This document shows, in pieces, positions 7,789 to 16,863 of a stretch of 64,000 nucleotides of DNA. The translations under genes and the position numbers were made by a program. Every line of letters begins with the position of its first letter. The first letter of the stretch is position 1. This DNA is from CALACW01 sp963627915 (GTDB taxonomy: Bacteria > Bacillota > Clostridia > Oscillospirales > Acutalibacteraceae), in assembly GCA_963627915.1 (NCBI GenBank), contig CAVGCY010000026.1, forward strand, positions 62,001-126,000, read 5' to 3'. The notes under the pieces are model-generated. The model searched no databases, was not told the DNA's origin, and saw nothing but the letters and a program-made list of their open reading frames with translations.

Positions 7789-10700
7789 TTATAATGCTTT
7801 CTCAAGTCTTGCGGAGAATCTCAAAATCATTCTCGCCTCGCTTGCGGTAACTTTCTTGTTGCCGTCAAGGTCGCAAGCCGTTATTTCAGCCTCCGTTCCC
7901 GACTGAAGCTTTGCGGATATTCTCAGCGCAATTCTCGCGTCCGAGGCGGTAACCTTACCGTTGCCGTCCGCGTCGCCTCTCATTATTTCCTTCTCCCATA
8001 CGGCGTAAAGCGTCATATCGGAAATTATATAAGCATTGGCTCCGGCGGCATATTCGGGTTTTACCGCGCTGCCGTCCGTTGACCAGCCGAGGAATTTATA
8101 TCCTGTTTTTGACGGAGCGAGCGAAGGAATAACGGCCTGAACGTCATTACTCCATACCGCGCGAAGAGATATGTTCTCCTTAACGGTAATCGTTTCGCCG
8201 CACTTGTAATCAATATTGTTTCCGTCCTCAGAGGCAGTCCATCCAAGACACACGGCGTTCACCTTCAGAGCCTCGGGTGCGTCCGTTCCGCCGACAGAAT
8301 CGAACAGGACGGTATACACGCGCTGAGATTCGGGAATTTTAACGGTTTCGCCGTATTTAACGGAAAGCTCTCCGTTTTCAACAAAACCGCCGTCGGGGTT
8401 AAAATTGACGGCAAACGTTTCGCCCTCTTCCCAAAGCGCGAACAGCGCAAGGTCTGAATTTACCGTAATTTTCGCCCCCGGATTGTACTCAACGGCAGAA
8501 GCGTCCTTATCCTTCGCCCAGCCGAGGAATTTATATCCCGCTTTTGTCGGAACAGCCGAAGGAATAACGGACTGAACGTCATTTTTCCACACTGCGCGAA
8601 GAGATACGTTTTTATTAACGGTAATCGTTTCGCCGCACTTGTAATCGACATCATTTCCGTCCTCAGAAGCCGTCCAGCCCAGGCATACTGCGCTTACCTT
8701 CAGAGCGTCGGCAGCGCCCGTTCCGCCGACGGGGTCAAATGAAACGGTATAAACACGCTTGGGTTCGGGAATCGTAACCGTTTCGCCGTATTTAACGGTA
8801 AGCTCTCCGTTTTCAACAGAACCGCCGTCGGGATTAAAATTAACGGTAAAAGTTTCGTATTTTTCCCAAATGGCAAACAGAGTGCAGTCGGCTTTCATTG
8901 TAATTTCCGAACCCGGATTATACTGAACAGCCGAAGCGTTCTTATCCTCCGCCCAGCCGAGGAATTTATATCCGTCCCTTGTCGGAATCTCCGAGGGAAG
9001 TTTATATTTTGTTTCTGCCGCCCATACGGCGAACAGCGTTTTATTTTCGTCCGTTGTAAATTTATCGCCGCATTTATATTCCGCTTTGCCGTCGTCGGAC
9101 GTATTCCAGCCGAGGCATGCGACGCTTACGTTTTTCTTTTCGGGAGCGTCCTTTCCGCCGTTAGCGTTAAATGACAAAGCGTACGAACGCGTTGGAGTCG
9201 GAAGTTCAATTTCTTCCTCGTACTTTATCGTAACCGTTTTCGGGTCAATTGTTCCGCCCTTGGGATCGAATGTAACGTCGAATTTTGCCGCTTCGTCGGT
9301 TATGCAAAAGGTGTAGACGCCTTTTGCTCCGGTTAACCATTTACCCCATTGGTATGAATCATACACTTCGTAACACAACAGGTAATATGTTCCGGCGGAC
9401 AAATCAACACTGTTTGTTCCTTCAAATTTTCCTGTAACATCATTACATAAATAACCGTTACTGTAAACTTCATTTCCGTTTGAATCATATACATAATAAA
9501 ACAGGTAACCCATTTCACCGCTGAATTTTAAATAAACCTTTTTAGGTTCGGCAAGAATGAATTTATAATAATCCTTTGTGTCATTTATTGCAATCTGACC
9601 GTTATATTCTTTACCCAGGGAAATCACGGAAGCGGACGCAATGTCATTGTACTTTGTCGTCTGATTCTCTTTAAAGCTCTCCTTTGCCGATTTATAAGTC
9701 ATCTTAAAGTCATAGTTTCCGGTTGAATTTTTCAAAACGCCGAAATAGTATTTTCCCGCAACAAGGTCAAGAGTATACGTTCTCTGACTCTGTTTTGAAT
9801 TTGAATCCCACTCGACTTTTTCCCGACTCCAAATTGCGTCACCGTTCTCATCATAAAGAATATAATCTATTCTGTAACAATACGCGTTAATATTTAAAGT
9901 TACTTTTCCTGATTCGGCAATAGAGAAACTGTACATATCCTTGTCGTCGTTTGAGGCAATCTGTCCCTTATATAATGTATCGAACTCAACGGCACAAGCG
10001 GTCGAAATGTCGTTATAAAACGTCGACTGATTCTCTTTAAAACTTTCCGAGGCGGATTTATAATCAATCTTAAAGTTATAGTTACCGGTTGAACCGTATG
10101 TTTTTCCGACCTCGAAATAATAATCTCCCGCAACGAGGTCAAATGAGTACGTATTTTGACTTTGTCCCGATCTTTCGTCCCAGCAAACTCTGTTGGAATC
10201 CCAAATAAGGTTGCCGTTTTTGTCAATTAAGTGATAATAAACGTTTGCCATGACAGCGGTAACGTTTATGCTTATTTCGCCCGACTCCGAAAGAGTGAAC
10301 GAATAATAATCGATTCCGTCATTGAGAGCAATCTGACCGGTATACTTTGTCGAAAATTCAATTCCGAACGCCGAATCGATATCCCTTGCGGTATTTGACT
10401 GCGACTCAGCGAAGCTCTCACCGGAGGAAACAAATGAAGCGTTAAATGTATATGTGCCGGAAGTGCCTTTGCTTGCACAGAAATAATATGTTCCCGCAAC
10501 AAGGTCAAATGAATATGAACTTTGGCTCTGCTCTGATCTGCCGTCCCATTCGATTCGTTCCGATTCCCATATTGTATTTCCGTTACTGTCATAAATATAA
10601 TAATAAACTCTGTAGATATTGGCAATCATATTAAAGCCGACGCGTCCGGACTTATCTATTTCAAATTTATAAATATCCTTGTCGTCGTTAAACGCAAGCT

Positions 10701-11214
10701 GTCCCGTATACTTTGTGCCGAAATCTATTTTATTCGCATTCTCCAACGTATTGTTGTTTACGCTCGTCGACTCGGCAAAGCTCTCCTGCGCGCTTTTAAA
10801 AGTTATCTTAAAAGAATACTCTCCCGTACAGTTATCGTTTTTATTGACGCTGAAATAATAATCGCCCGAAACCAGATTCGAATCGAGGGTATACTGACTC
10901 TTTTCCGTCGTAGAGTTCCAGTATATTGCGTCCGAATGCCACATTTCCTCACCGTCCGAGTTATAAAGCGAAACATTATACTGCTTTACGGACGCGTCTA
11001 TAATAATATTAACGAAGCCCGACTCGGCAAGGGTGAATTTATAAAAGACCATGTCGGTTTCCTCGGTCAGCCTTCCGCTATACGAATTTTCAATCCGTAC
11101 GCTCTGTGCGCTTTCAATAGGCAAAGCGTCATCAGCAAAGACCGGCGCCGCCGTCGAAAACAGCATCATCACCGCAAGAAGGACGGATATAAAGCTTTTT
11201 AACGTTTTTTTCAT
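7789..11214 (-). CDS. Secreted multidomain protein: PPC-like repeats, InlB-type repeats, dockerin-like end
   Basis: A 1141-residue exported protein. The signal peptide (MKKTLKSFISVLLAVMMLFS, cut near VFA-DD) begins at ATG 11214 behind AGGAGG; the longer ORF start is not credible. Five repeats of about 115 residues follow (roughly residues 35-620), each with a YKFTLAESG-like strand, a YDSNGN turn and a SYSFDLVAGTYYF strand, which resembles bacterial pre-peptidase C-terminal (PPC) beta-sandwiches. Residues ~650-1060 hold repeated VNFNPDGG..., CLGW, GYKFLGWA and LFAIWE units of the InlB B-repeat (Flg_new) type. The last ~65 residues carry two calcium-loop repeats, GDADGNGKVTASDAR and CDLDGNKKVTASEAR, a dockerin-like module. 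No catalytic domain is visible, so it probably acts as an adhesin or scaffold-binding surface protein. It has its own promoter. Confidence 0.85.
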   Translation of the reverse strand: MKKTLKSFISVLLAVMMLFSTAAPVFADDALPIESAQSVRIENSYSGRLTEETDMVFYKFTLAESGFVNIIIDASVKQYNVSLYNSDGEEMWHSDAIYWNSTTEKSQYTLDSNLVSGDYYFSVNKNDNCTGEYSFKITFKSAQESFAESTSVNNNTLENANKIDFGTKYTGQLAFNDDKDIYKFEIDKSGRVGFNMIANIYRVYYYIYDSNGNTIWESERIEWDGRSEQSQSSYSFDLVAGTYYFCASKGTSGTYTFNASFVSSGESFAESQSNTARDIDSAFGIEFSTKYTGQIALNDGIDYYSFTLSESGEISINVTAVMANVYYHLIDKNGNLIWDSNRVCWDERSGQSQNTYSFDLVAGDYYFEVGKTYGSTGNYNFKIDYKSASESFKENQSTFYNDISTACAVEFDTLYKGQIASNDDKDMYSFSIAESGKVTLNINAYCYRIDYILYDENGDAIWSREKVEWDSNSKQSQRTYTLDLVAGKYYFGVLKNSTGNYDFKMTYKSAKESFKENQTTKYNDIASASVISLGKEYNGQIAINDTKDYYKFILAEPKKVYLKFSGEMGYLFYYVYDSNGNEVYSNGYLCNDVTGKFEGTNSVDLSAGTYYLLCYEVYDSYQWGKWLTGAKGVYTFCITDEAAKFDVTFDPKGGTIDPKTVTIKYEEEIELPTPTRSYALSFNANGGKDAPEKKNVSVACLGWNTSDDGKAEYKCGDKFTTDENKTLFAVWAAETKYKLPSEIPTRDGYKFLGWAEDKNASAVQYNPGSEITMKADCTLFAIWEKYETFTVNFNPDGGSVENGELTVKYGETVTIPEPKRVYTVSFDPVGGTGAADALKVSAVCLGWTASEDGNDVDYKCGETITVNKNVSLRAVWKNDVQSVIPSAVPTKAGYKFLGWAKDKDASAVEYNPGAKITVNSDLALFALWEEGETFAVNFNPDGGFVENGELSVKYGETVKIPESQRVYTVLFDSVGGTDAPEALKVNAVCLGWTASEDGNNIDYKCGETITVKENISLRAVWSNDVQAVIPSLAPSKTGYKFLGWSTDGSAVKPEYAAGANAYIISDMTLYAVWEKEIMRGDADGNGKVTASDARIALRISAKLQSGTEAEITACDLDGNKKVTASEARMILRFSARLEKAL

Positions 11215-11292
11215 CAATAGACCTCCTGAAATAAAAATTGTTTGACTTATTTTACAGTTTAAATCCGTAAAACTTATCTTTTTACATAGTTT

Positions 11293-11321
11293 AGTATAAA
11301 TCATCAATCAGGTAATGTCAA
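11293..11321 (-). promoter_or_regulatory. Promoter of the PPC-repeat protein gene
   Basis: On the minus strand, TTGACA (11321-11316), a 17-nt spacer and TATACT (11298-11293). The start codon lies about 80 nt downstream. Confidence 0.75.
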
Positions 11322-11356
11322 CCCGATTATTTCCTTACCATGCCAATATTAAAAAT

Positions 11357-11398
11357 AAAGTACCGTAACACGGCTGTCATTTTCCGTCTTACGGTATT
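11357..11398 (-). terminator. Terminator after topB
   Basis: On the minus strand, ACCGTAA..CGG pairs with CCG..TTACGGT around an AAAATGACAG loop, with a small internal mismatch. ACTTTATTTTTAAT follows. It lies just beyond the topB stop. Confidence 0.65.
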
Positions 11399-11440
11399 TT
11401 ATATTCTGTTGCGGATATAAAATTTAACGCATGATAATTA

Positions 11441-13633
11441 TCATATAAACATAGGCTCGGGAATTTCGTCGTCCGCTCCGCGCCGTCTGTCCGTATATGA
11501 CCGGCCGGCGTTTGTATTCCGCGGACTTTTGGAATTGTCAAATTCAAAAACTGTTTTATCATTTTCAAGTTTCAAATACGCGTTGAAGGGCGTTCCTGAT
11601 TTTGAAACAAAGCCATTTATAAATCCGCTTTTTCCCGTCTCAAGAAGCAGCTTTACATTGCTTAGAGAAATAACGCGCTTTGCAATGACGAGATTTATTT
11701 TGAATTTGCATCCTGCCTTATATCCGGTACATCCGTAGGAATACCTGCCTTTTTTTACGTCGCAGCCGCATACGGGACATTTGCCGACAATATCGCCGTA
11801 AAAGCCGTTGTCCGCATCGTCGGAAAGGTCGGTATTTTTCCTGTTAAATACCTCCGAAATCTCGTCTTTTGCAAGCTTTACGCTCTCATCGACAGTCATT
11901 CTTCCGTGATAAACACTCTTTAAAGCCTTTGACAGCGTACTTGTTTTATACTTATCCATCGAAATATTCATATATGAAATTGACTCGATAAGAAATTCTC
12001 CGCCGGGAAGGATTCTGTAAACATCTTTTTTTAATTCAATATACCCGCTTCTGACGGCATTATCGATTATTCCCGTGCGCGTAGCCTCCGTTCCGAGCTC
12101 AAGTCCTTCAAATATCGCGCGGTAATCCTCCGAATCGTCCTCGTTTTCGCTGTCCGCCGCGGCGGCCTTTTCCTCCCTGAACGGATTCTTCAGATAATTG
12201 TTAAGCGTTTCTATCGTATAATGCTTGGGCGGCGACGTTTCCTTTTCGCATAATTTGAAGTCGATATTTACTTCGCGTCCTTTTTCAAGCTTCGGCAGAA
12301 ACCTATCCTTTTTATTCGAGTCGTCGTATTTCATCCAGCCCTTTTCAAGAATTACGGTTCCCTTTAAAACAAAATCCTCGTATCCTCCGACATTTACGGT
12401 AAGCTCGGTTTTCTGCGCCGTGCAGTCCTCAGAGCAGAAAACGGCAACAAATCGTCTGAACACGGTGGAATAAACCTTGCTTTCGGCATCCGTAAGCTTA
12501 CCCTTGGGCGGAATTTTATACGTAGGCGTGAGCGCGGAGTGAGATTCTATTTTACTGTCGTCGAATATGGTCTTTTTATCTTTAAATTCAACGTGATAAC
12601 CCATATCCGCTATATTTTTTATAATCGTTTTTATCTTGTCTTTTTCGGCGGACGCAAGATATTCGGAGTTTGTTCTCGGATATGTAAGATATCCGTCCTC
12701 ATATAGCTTCTGAACGATTTTAAGGCTCTGCTCCATTGACATCTTATATTTTTTTCCAAGTACGTTTTGAAGCTTTGATAACGAATAAAGCTTACCGGGC
12801 TTTATGACGTCCTTCTTTGATTTTACGTTCGTGACGACCGCTTTTGAAGCGTTATATTTTTCGCACAGCGCGAAAGCCTTGTCCTTTTCGTTTTTTGAAA
12901 ACTTTGTTTTGCTCGTAAGCTCGACCGGCTCGCCGTCGGTTTGGGCACTGCTTGCAACGGTGTAATATATATCGGGTTTAAAATTTTTTATAGCCGCGTC
13001 ACGGTCGTATATCGCTTTGACAATAGGAACTATAACCCTGCCTACGCGAAGAAGCGTACCCGTTTTAAGCGTCGCGTAGCGCGTTAAATTTACGCCGAAA
13101 AGCCAGTCTATGTACGTTCTCGCAAACCCCTCCGAGGCAAGCAAATCATATTCGGACTCGGGTTTCATTTCTCCCAGCGCTTTTCTGACCGTTTCCGGCG
13201 TCTGGTCGGGAAGCCAGAGCCTGTAAAACGGCTTTTCATTTTCGAGTGCGTTCATAACACAGAGCCTTATTATAATTTCGCCCTCTCTGTCCGCGTCGCC
13301 CGCGTTGACAATCGCCTCAACGTCCTCGCGCATACACAGAGATTTTATAATGCCGAACTGCCTTTGAACGCCCTCGTCCGGCTGTTTATCGGCGTTTGTT
13401 CTTAATTTGAATTTAAATTTATCGGGGAAACAGGGCAGGTTCTCCATGCTCCATCGTCCCGTTGACGTTTGCCCCGTATAATCTTCGATATCGCATAAAG
13501 AAAAAAGGTGACCGAACGCCCACGTTACGATATACCCCTCAGATTCCAGATATCCGTTTCTTTTTTTCATATTGCCGATGCCCGCCGCTATATTTCTTGC
13601 AAGCGACGGTTTCTCCGCTATAATCAGGTACAT
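11441..13633 (-). CDS. topB: DNA topoisomerase III (type IA)
   Basis: A 730-residue type IA topoisomerase that cuts and rejoins single strands to decatenate and relax DNA. The Toprim domain has LIIAEKPSLA at the start and NAGDADREG near residue 105. The catalytic tyrosine lies in GYLTYPRTNSEYL. A zinc-ribbon repeat, CPVCGCDVKKGRYSYGC, and a second strand-binding module close the protein, as in TopB-like enzymes of Firmicutes. The start is ATG 13633 behind GAGAGG, overlapping the end of the HAD gene by 10 bases; the ORF extends further upstream but without a ribosome binding site. Stand-alone TopB homologues also occur on mobile elements, but no mobility gene lies next to this one. Confidence 0.92.
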   Translation of the reverse strand: MYLIIAEKPSLARNIAAGIGNMKKRNGYLESEGYIVTWAFGHLFSLCDIEDYTGQTSTGRWSMENLPCFPDKFKFKLRTNADKQPDEGVQRQFGIIKSLCMREDVEAIVNAGDADREGEIIIRLCVMNALENEKPFYRLWLPDQTPETVRKALGEMKPESEYDLLASEGFARTYIDWLFGVNLTRYATLKTGTLLRVGRVIVPIVKAIYDRDAAIKNFKPDIYYTVASSAQTDGEPVELTSKTKFSKNEKDKAFALCEKYNASKAVVTNVKSKKDVIKPGKLYSLSKLQNVLGKKYKMSMEQSLKIVQKLYEDGYLTYPRTNSEYLASAEKDKIKTIIKNIADMGYHVEFKDKKTIFDDSKIESHSALTPTYKIPPKGKLTDAESKVYSTVFRRFVAVFCSEDCTAQKTELTVNVGGYEDFVLKGTVILEKGWMKYDDSNKKDRFLPKLEKGREVNIDFKLCEKETSPPKHYTIETLNNYLKNPFREEKAAAADSENEDDSEDYRAIFEGLELGTEATRTGIIDNAVRSGYIELKKDVYRILPGGEFLIESISYMNISMDKYKTSTLSKALKSVYHGRMTVDESVKLAKDEISEVFNRKNTDLSDDADNGFYGDIVGKCPVCGCDVKKGRYSYGCTGYKAGCKFKINLVIAKRVISLSNVKLLLETGKSGFINGFVSKSGTPFNAYLKLENDKTVFEFDNSKSPRNTNAGRSYTDRRRGADDEIPEPMFI

Positions 13634-14442
13634 ATTTTCCTCTCCAGAAATTCTATAACGTCTGCAATACACCCGCCGTTATTCGTTCCGACAATATATT
13701 TTGCGGTTTCTCTCGCCTTTTCGCATCCGTTTTCGGGCGTAAACGAATTTTCGACAGCCGAAAGAACATCGACGTCATTATATCCGTCGCCTACGGCTAT
13801 TAATTTATCTCCGTCAATTCCGAGTGCGCAACCGAGCCTTTTAAGCCCCGTCCCCTTGTCCGCTCCCGCGCCGACAATCTCAAGCCATTTTTTAAACCCT
13901 CTGATATATGAAACGCCGTCAAAGGAGGATATGACGTTATCTGCAATATCGGCAAGAATATCGTGTCCTCCGTCGCCCGCATAGAGCATCATTTTCATAA
14001 CGGGAGTTTCAACGCCGAAGCCGTTTTCTATTACTTTAAATTCTATATCCTGATTTATCAAATGCGAATCGGTTTTTTCGCACGGAGAATAAACGTACGT
14101 TTTGCCAAACGGATAAACCTCGATTGAAACGGACGGATAAACCTCATGAATTTTATCCGCGGCTCTTAACGCGTTTTCGCCCATTCCGAGGTTAAATACC
14201 GTTTCTTTTTTTTCATAGTCGTACGCGGTAACGCCGTTGCATAAAATGACGGGCGCGTTTATATATTCGGGGTCGTACTTATGAAAACCCTGATACGTTC
14301 TGCCGGTCGAAACGGTAAATTTACCGCCCTCGGATATATAATATTTAATTTTCTCAATATTCCTCTGCGGAATTTCGCCGTTATCGTCGGCAAACGTTCC
14401 GTCAAAATCGGAAGCTATAAGATATCCGTCAAAAATCCCCAT
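13624..14442 (-). CDS. HAD-superfamily hydrolase, Cof-like
   Basis: A 272-residue haloacid-dehalogenase-type phosphatase with an inserted C2B cap, as in the Cof subfamily. These act on sugar phosphates or other small phosphates in the cytoplasm. HAD motif I is SDFDGTFAD near residue 12, motif II is VSTGR, the motif III lysine lies in KGTGLKRLG, and motif IV is GDGYNDVD. The substrate cannot be told from sequence. The gene starts one base after the upstream lipoprotein stop and overlaps topB by 10 bases, so the three genes are probably one operon, although no functional link is obvious. Confidence 0.9.
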   Translation of the reverse strand: MGIFDGYLIASDFDGTFADDNGEIPQRNIEKIKYYISEGGKFTVSTGRTYQGFHKYDPEYINAPVILCNGVTAYDYEKKETVFNLGMGENALRAADKIHEVYPSVSIEVYPFGKTYVYSPCEKTDSHLINQDIEFKVIENGFGVETPVMKMMLYAGDGGHDILADIADNVISSFDGVSYIRGFKKWLEIVGAGADKGTGLKRLGCALGIDGDKLIAVGDGYNDVDVLSAVENSFTPENGCEKARETAKYIVGTNNGGCIADVIEFLERKICT

Positions 14443-14443
14443 G

Positions 14444-15181
14444 TCAAGTCCCCGCCTCCGTTATCGTATACGCGGCAAGATCGATAACGGGCATATTTTC
14501 TTTAATATAATCAACATCCGTATTTATGCCCTTAAGCTCCCAGCTCAAAAGCAATTCTCTCGACGAAGAGTAAAATTCAAGCTTTGAAGTAAATCCGTAC
14601 AAATCGTCAACGTATATTTTCACCGTTCCCTGCTGATTATCCTCGCCGTAACTGCCGGTCTGTATATACTCGGACGCATTTCTGCCGGCAACGAGCGTTA
14701 TACCCGTTTTATTCGTGTTGGAATAATCGGGCAGACGGACATCCGTTACGCTGAGCGCGTAGAATCCGGTAACGATGCCGTTTATGTCCGAACCTCCGAC
14801 AATGCTGACAGTACCCTTAAGTTCCTTTGTATCAAGAAAATATTCGGTAAGATATCCGTCGGCAGGGACAATATACGTTATAATTCCGCTCTCCGCGTCG
14901 GCGGAAATATACTTAGTACCGTCATAAAACTCCGTTATCGTCGACGAACCCTCGCGGCTGTCGAAAAAGTCGTACGTAAGAGCATAGCAGTTCCTCCACG
15001 ACTCGTCAAGATGAAGAGTCTGAGCCTGCGCGTAAGCGGACGAATTGCTTTCAACCGAAATGCCGGACGAAGTTTCGCCGTACGGGTCGACTATTTTACC
15101 GTCATCATGCGAACATGCGGAAAAAGAAGTAAGCACAAGCGCGGATATTATAATTATTGATAAAACGAATCGAAATTTCAT
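14444..15181 (-). CDS. Putative lipoprotein, unknown function
   Basis: A 245-residue protein with an N-terminal hydrophobic segment ending in a lipobox (LTSFSAC, cysteine near residue 23), so it is expected to be lipid-anchored outside the membrane. A serine-rich linker (SSGISVESNSSAYAQAQ) follows, then a beta-rich domain of alternating hydrophobic and charged strands. No catalytic motif was recognised. It may be a substrate-binding or LolA-like fold, but that is only an impression. The start at 15181 has GGAGG 7 nt upstream. It is the first gene of the run that continues with the HAD hydrolase and topB. Confidence 0.7.
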   Translation of the reverse strand: MKFRFVLSIIIISALVLTSFSACSHDDGKIVDPYGETSSGISVESNSSAYAQAQTLHLDESWRNCYALTYDFFDSREGSSTITEFYDGTKYISADAESGIITYIVPADGYLTEYFLDTKELKGTVSIVGGSDINGIVTGFYALSVTDVRLPDYSNTNKTGITLVAGRNASEYIQTGSYGEDNQQGTVKIYVDDLYGFTSKLEFYSSSRELLLSWELKGINTDVDYIKENMPVIDLAAYTITEAGT

Positions 15182-15287
15182 CGTTTACCTCCAGAAAAGC
15201 ATATATATAAGTATATATAATTATGATATTAAAAAGCGTCTTTGTCAACACGTATAAAAAAAATTAGTTTCATATTTACAATGGTAC

Positions 15288-15316
15288 TTGAAAAAAAAAT
15301 AATTATATTTTATAAT
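15288..15316 (+). promoter_or_regulatory. Promoter of the YhhN-family gene
   Basis: TTGAAA (15288-15293), a 17-nt spacer of mostly A and T, and TATAAT (15311-15316). The start codon lies 36 nt later. Confidence 0.8.
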
Positions 15317-15352
15317 ATTACCAAACAGTAATAAAGAAAGCAGGTAAATTTT

Positions 15353-16072
15353 ATGTTTATTTACTACTTCAGTATCATTTTAGGCATAGTTGCTCTTGTT
15401 GTGTTTTTAAGAATGAGAGTTTCAGCCTCTACGGCAAAGGCCGCTATGGCAAAATCGTTCGTATCGGCTCTGTTCATGTCGACGGCCGTTTCCGCCCTGC
15501 TCTGTTCGGACGCGCTCTCATCTCCGATCGGGAAATTTTCCTACTTCATAATCATCGGACTCCTGTTCGGACTTTTCGGCGATATCTGGCTCGACCTCAA
15601 GTTCGTTTACAAGCCTGACGAGGACGTTCACACATTTGCGGGATTCCTTGCGTTTGCGGCGGGTCACATCCTTTTCATCATAGGACTTATACGTTACTTT
15701 GCCGACGGGGCAAAAATTCTCTATGTTATTCTTCCGCTCGTTATCGGTATCGCGCTCGGCTGCGCTACGGTTCTCGGAGCTAAGCTCATGAAACTTGAAT
15801 ATGGCAAATTTAAGGTAATCTCAATGGTTTACGCCTCCATTCTCATTTCAATGACGCTCTTAAGCGGTTCGCTCGCGCTTATGAACTCGTTTAAGGTAAT
15901 GACGCTTAACCTCATGTTCGCCGGCGGAGTATTCTTCCTTATTTCCGATCTTATTCTTTCCGGAACGTATTTCGGAGAGGGCAAGAACAGACCCGTTGAT
16001 ATTATTACGAATCATGTAACGTATTATATCGCGCAGTTTCTTATCGCTTCTTCGCTTTTGTTCCTTAACTGA
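15353..16072 (+). CDS. YhhN family integral membrane protein (lysoplasmalogenase-like)
   Basis: A 239-residue protein with about eight membrane helices. The YhhN/TMEM86 signature is visible as GLLFGLFGDIWLDLK, followed by HTFAGFLAFAAGHILFI and, near the end, FFLISDLILSGTYF, which place conserved aspartates and a histidine within the membrane. Family members characterised in animals and bacteria hydrolyse the vinyl-ether bond of lysoplasmalogens. Many Clostridia make plasmalogens, so that role is plausible but not shown here. It has its own strong promoter and a following terminator, so it is a single-gene unit. Confidence 0.85.
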   Translation: MFIYYFSIILGIVALVVFLRMRVSASTAKAAMAKSFVSALFMSTAVSALLCSDALSSPIGKFSYFIIIGLLFGLFGDIWLDLKFVYKPDEDVHTFAGFLAFAAGHILFIIGLIRYFADGAKILYVILPLVIGIALGCATVLGAKLMKLEYGKFKVISMVYASILISMTLLSGSLALMNSFKVMTLNLMFAGGVFFLISDLILSGTYFGEGKNRPVDIITNHVTYYIAQFLIASSLLFLN

Positions 16073-16090
16073 TCAAATTTATTTTCACCG

Positions 16091-16123
16091 TCCCGGGGCT
16101 TCATGCTTCGGGATTATTTTTTT
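16091..16123 (+). terminator. Terminator after YhhN gene
   Basis: A short stem TCCCG / CGGGA, extended by partial pairing of GGGC with GCTT, is followed by TTATTTTTTT. The next promoter begins immediately after it. Confidence 0.65.
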
Positions 16124-16124
16124 G

Positions 16125-16153
16125 TTGACAAAAGTTATTTCATATGATAATAT
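16125..16153 (+). promoter_or_regulatory. Promoter with palindrome ahead of the Crp/Fnr-ABC operon
   Basis: TTGACA (16125-16130) with a possible -10 TAATAT (16148-16153), spacer 17, or GATAAT two bases earlier. The spacer contains the perfect palindrome TCATATGA (16140-16147). A palindrome between -35 and -10 suits repression, perhaps by the Crp/Fnr protein encoded just downstream; that link is inferred. Confidence 0.6.
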
Positions 16154-16184
16154 TGTTTCAAATGGGACACTTGCGGTGATTTTA

Positions 16185-16856
16185 ATGTCTTACAATATTT
16201 ATGAACAGCTGAAAAAGTGTTCCGTATTCGCTTCGTGCGGATACGACGCGCTTGAAGAAATCGAAAAAAAATATTCGCATGTCAAAAAAACAAAAAAAGG
16301 CGAAATTCTTTTTTCAAAGGATAATTTTGTCCCCGGACTGTATATAATAATATCGGGACGCGCCGCCGTACGGAAAACAAACACCTCCGACGTATTCATG
16401 AGCGTGATAGACGAAGGCGGAGCTTTCGGCATGGCTTCGATGTTTTCACCAGGAGGCTCGGAATTTCCGACGGAGATAACTGCGCTGACCGACTGTGAAA
16501 CAGTTATAATATATGAAAAAGACTTTGAAACTCTCCTGACGGGCAATCCCGATATTGCGGTCAACTACATTAAACTGCTTACGAAAAAAATACAATTTCT
16601 TAACTTAAAAATAGACACGTACACCTCGCCGAGCGCAAATAAAAAGCTTGCGTTTTACCTGGTTTCAAACGCGGATTCTCTCAACCGCGTTTTTATTCCC
16701 GAACAGGGCATGACCGCGCTTTCAAAACAGCTCAACACGGGCAGAGCCTCGCTTTACAGAGCTTTTGATTATCTCGAGAGTATCAATTCAATCAGACGAA
16801 ACGGAAAAACAATATTCGTCCTTGATAAAAATAAATTGAAAAACATACAGGAGTGA
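16185..16856 (+). CDS. Crp/Fnr-family transcription regulator
   Basis: A 223-residue regulator. Residues ~5-125 form a cyclic-nucleotide-binding-type jelly roll (KKGEILFSKDNFVPGLYIIISGRAAV). The C-terminal winged helix contains GMTALSKQLNTGRASLYRAFDYLES. No Fnr-type cysteine cluster is seen and the cAMP-contact residues are not obviously conserved, so the ligand is unknown. ATG 16185 is favoured since it begins the domain; upstream sequence belongs to the promoter. The ribosome binding site (GCGGTGAT) is weak. The ABC binding-protein gene follows after 7 bases, so this is probably the local regulator of that importer. Confidence 0.85.
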   Translation: MSYNIYEQLKKCSVFASCGYDALEEIEKKYSHVKKTKKGEILFSKDNFVPGLYIIISGRAAVRKTNTSDVFMSVIDEGGAFGMASMFSPGGSEFPTEITALTDCETVIIYEKDFETLLTGNPDIAVNYIKLLTKKIQFLNLKIDTYTSPSANKKLAFYLVSNADSLNRVFIPEQGMTALSKQLNTGRASLYRAFDYLESINSIRRNGKTIFVLDKNKLKNIQE

Positions 16857-16863
16857 AAATTCA

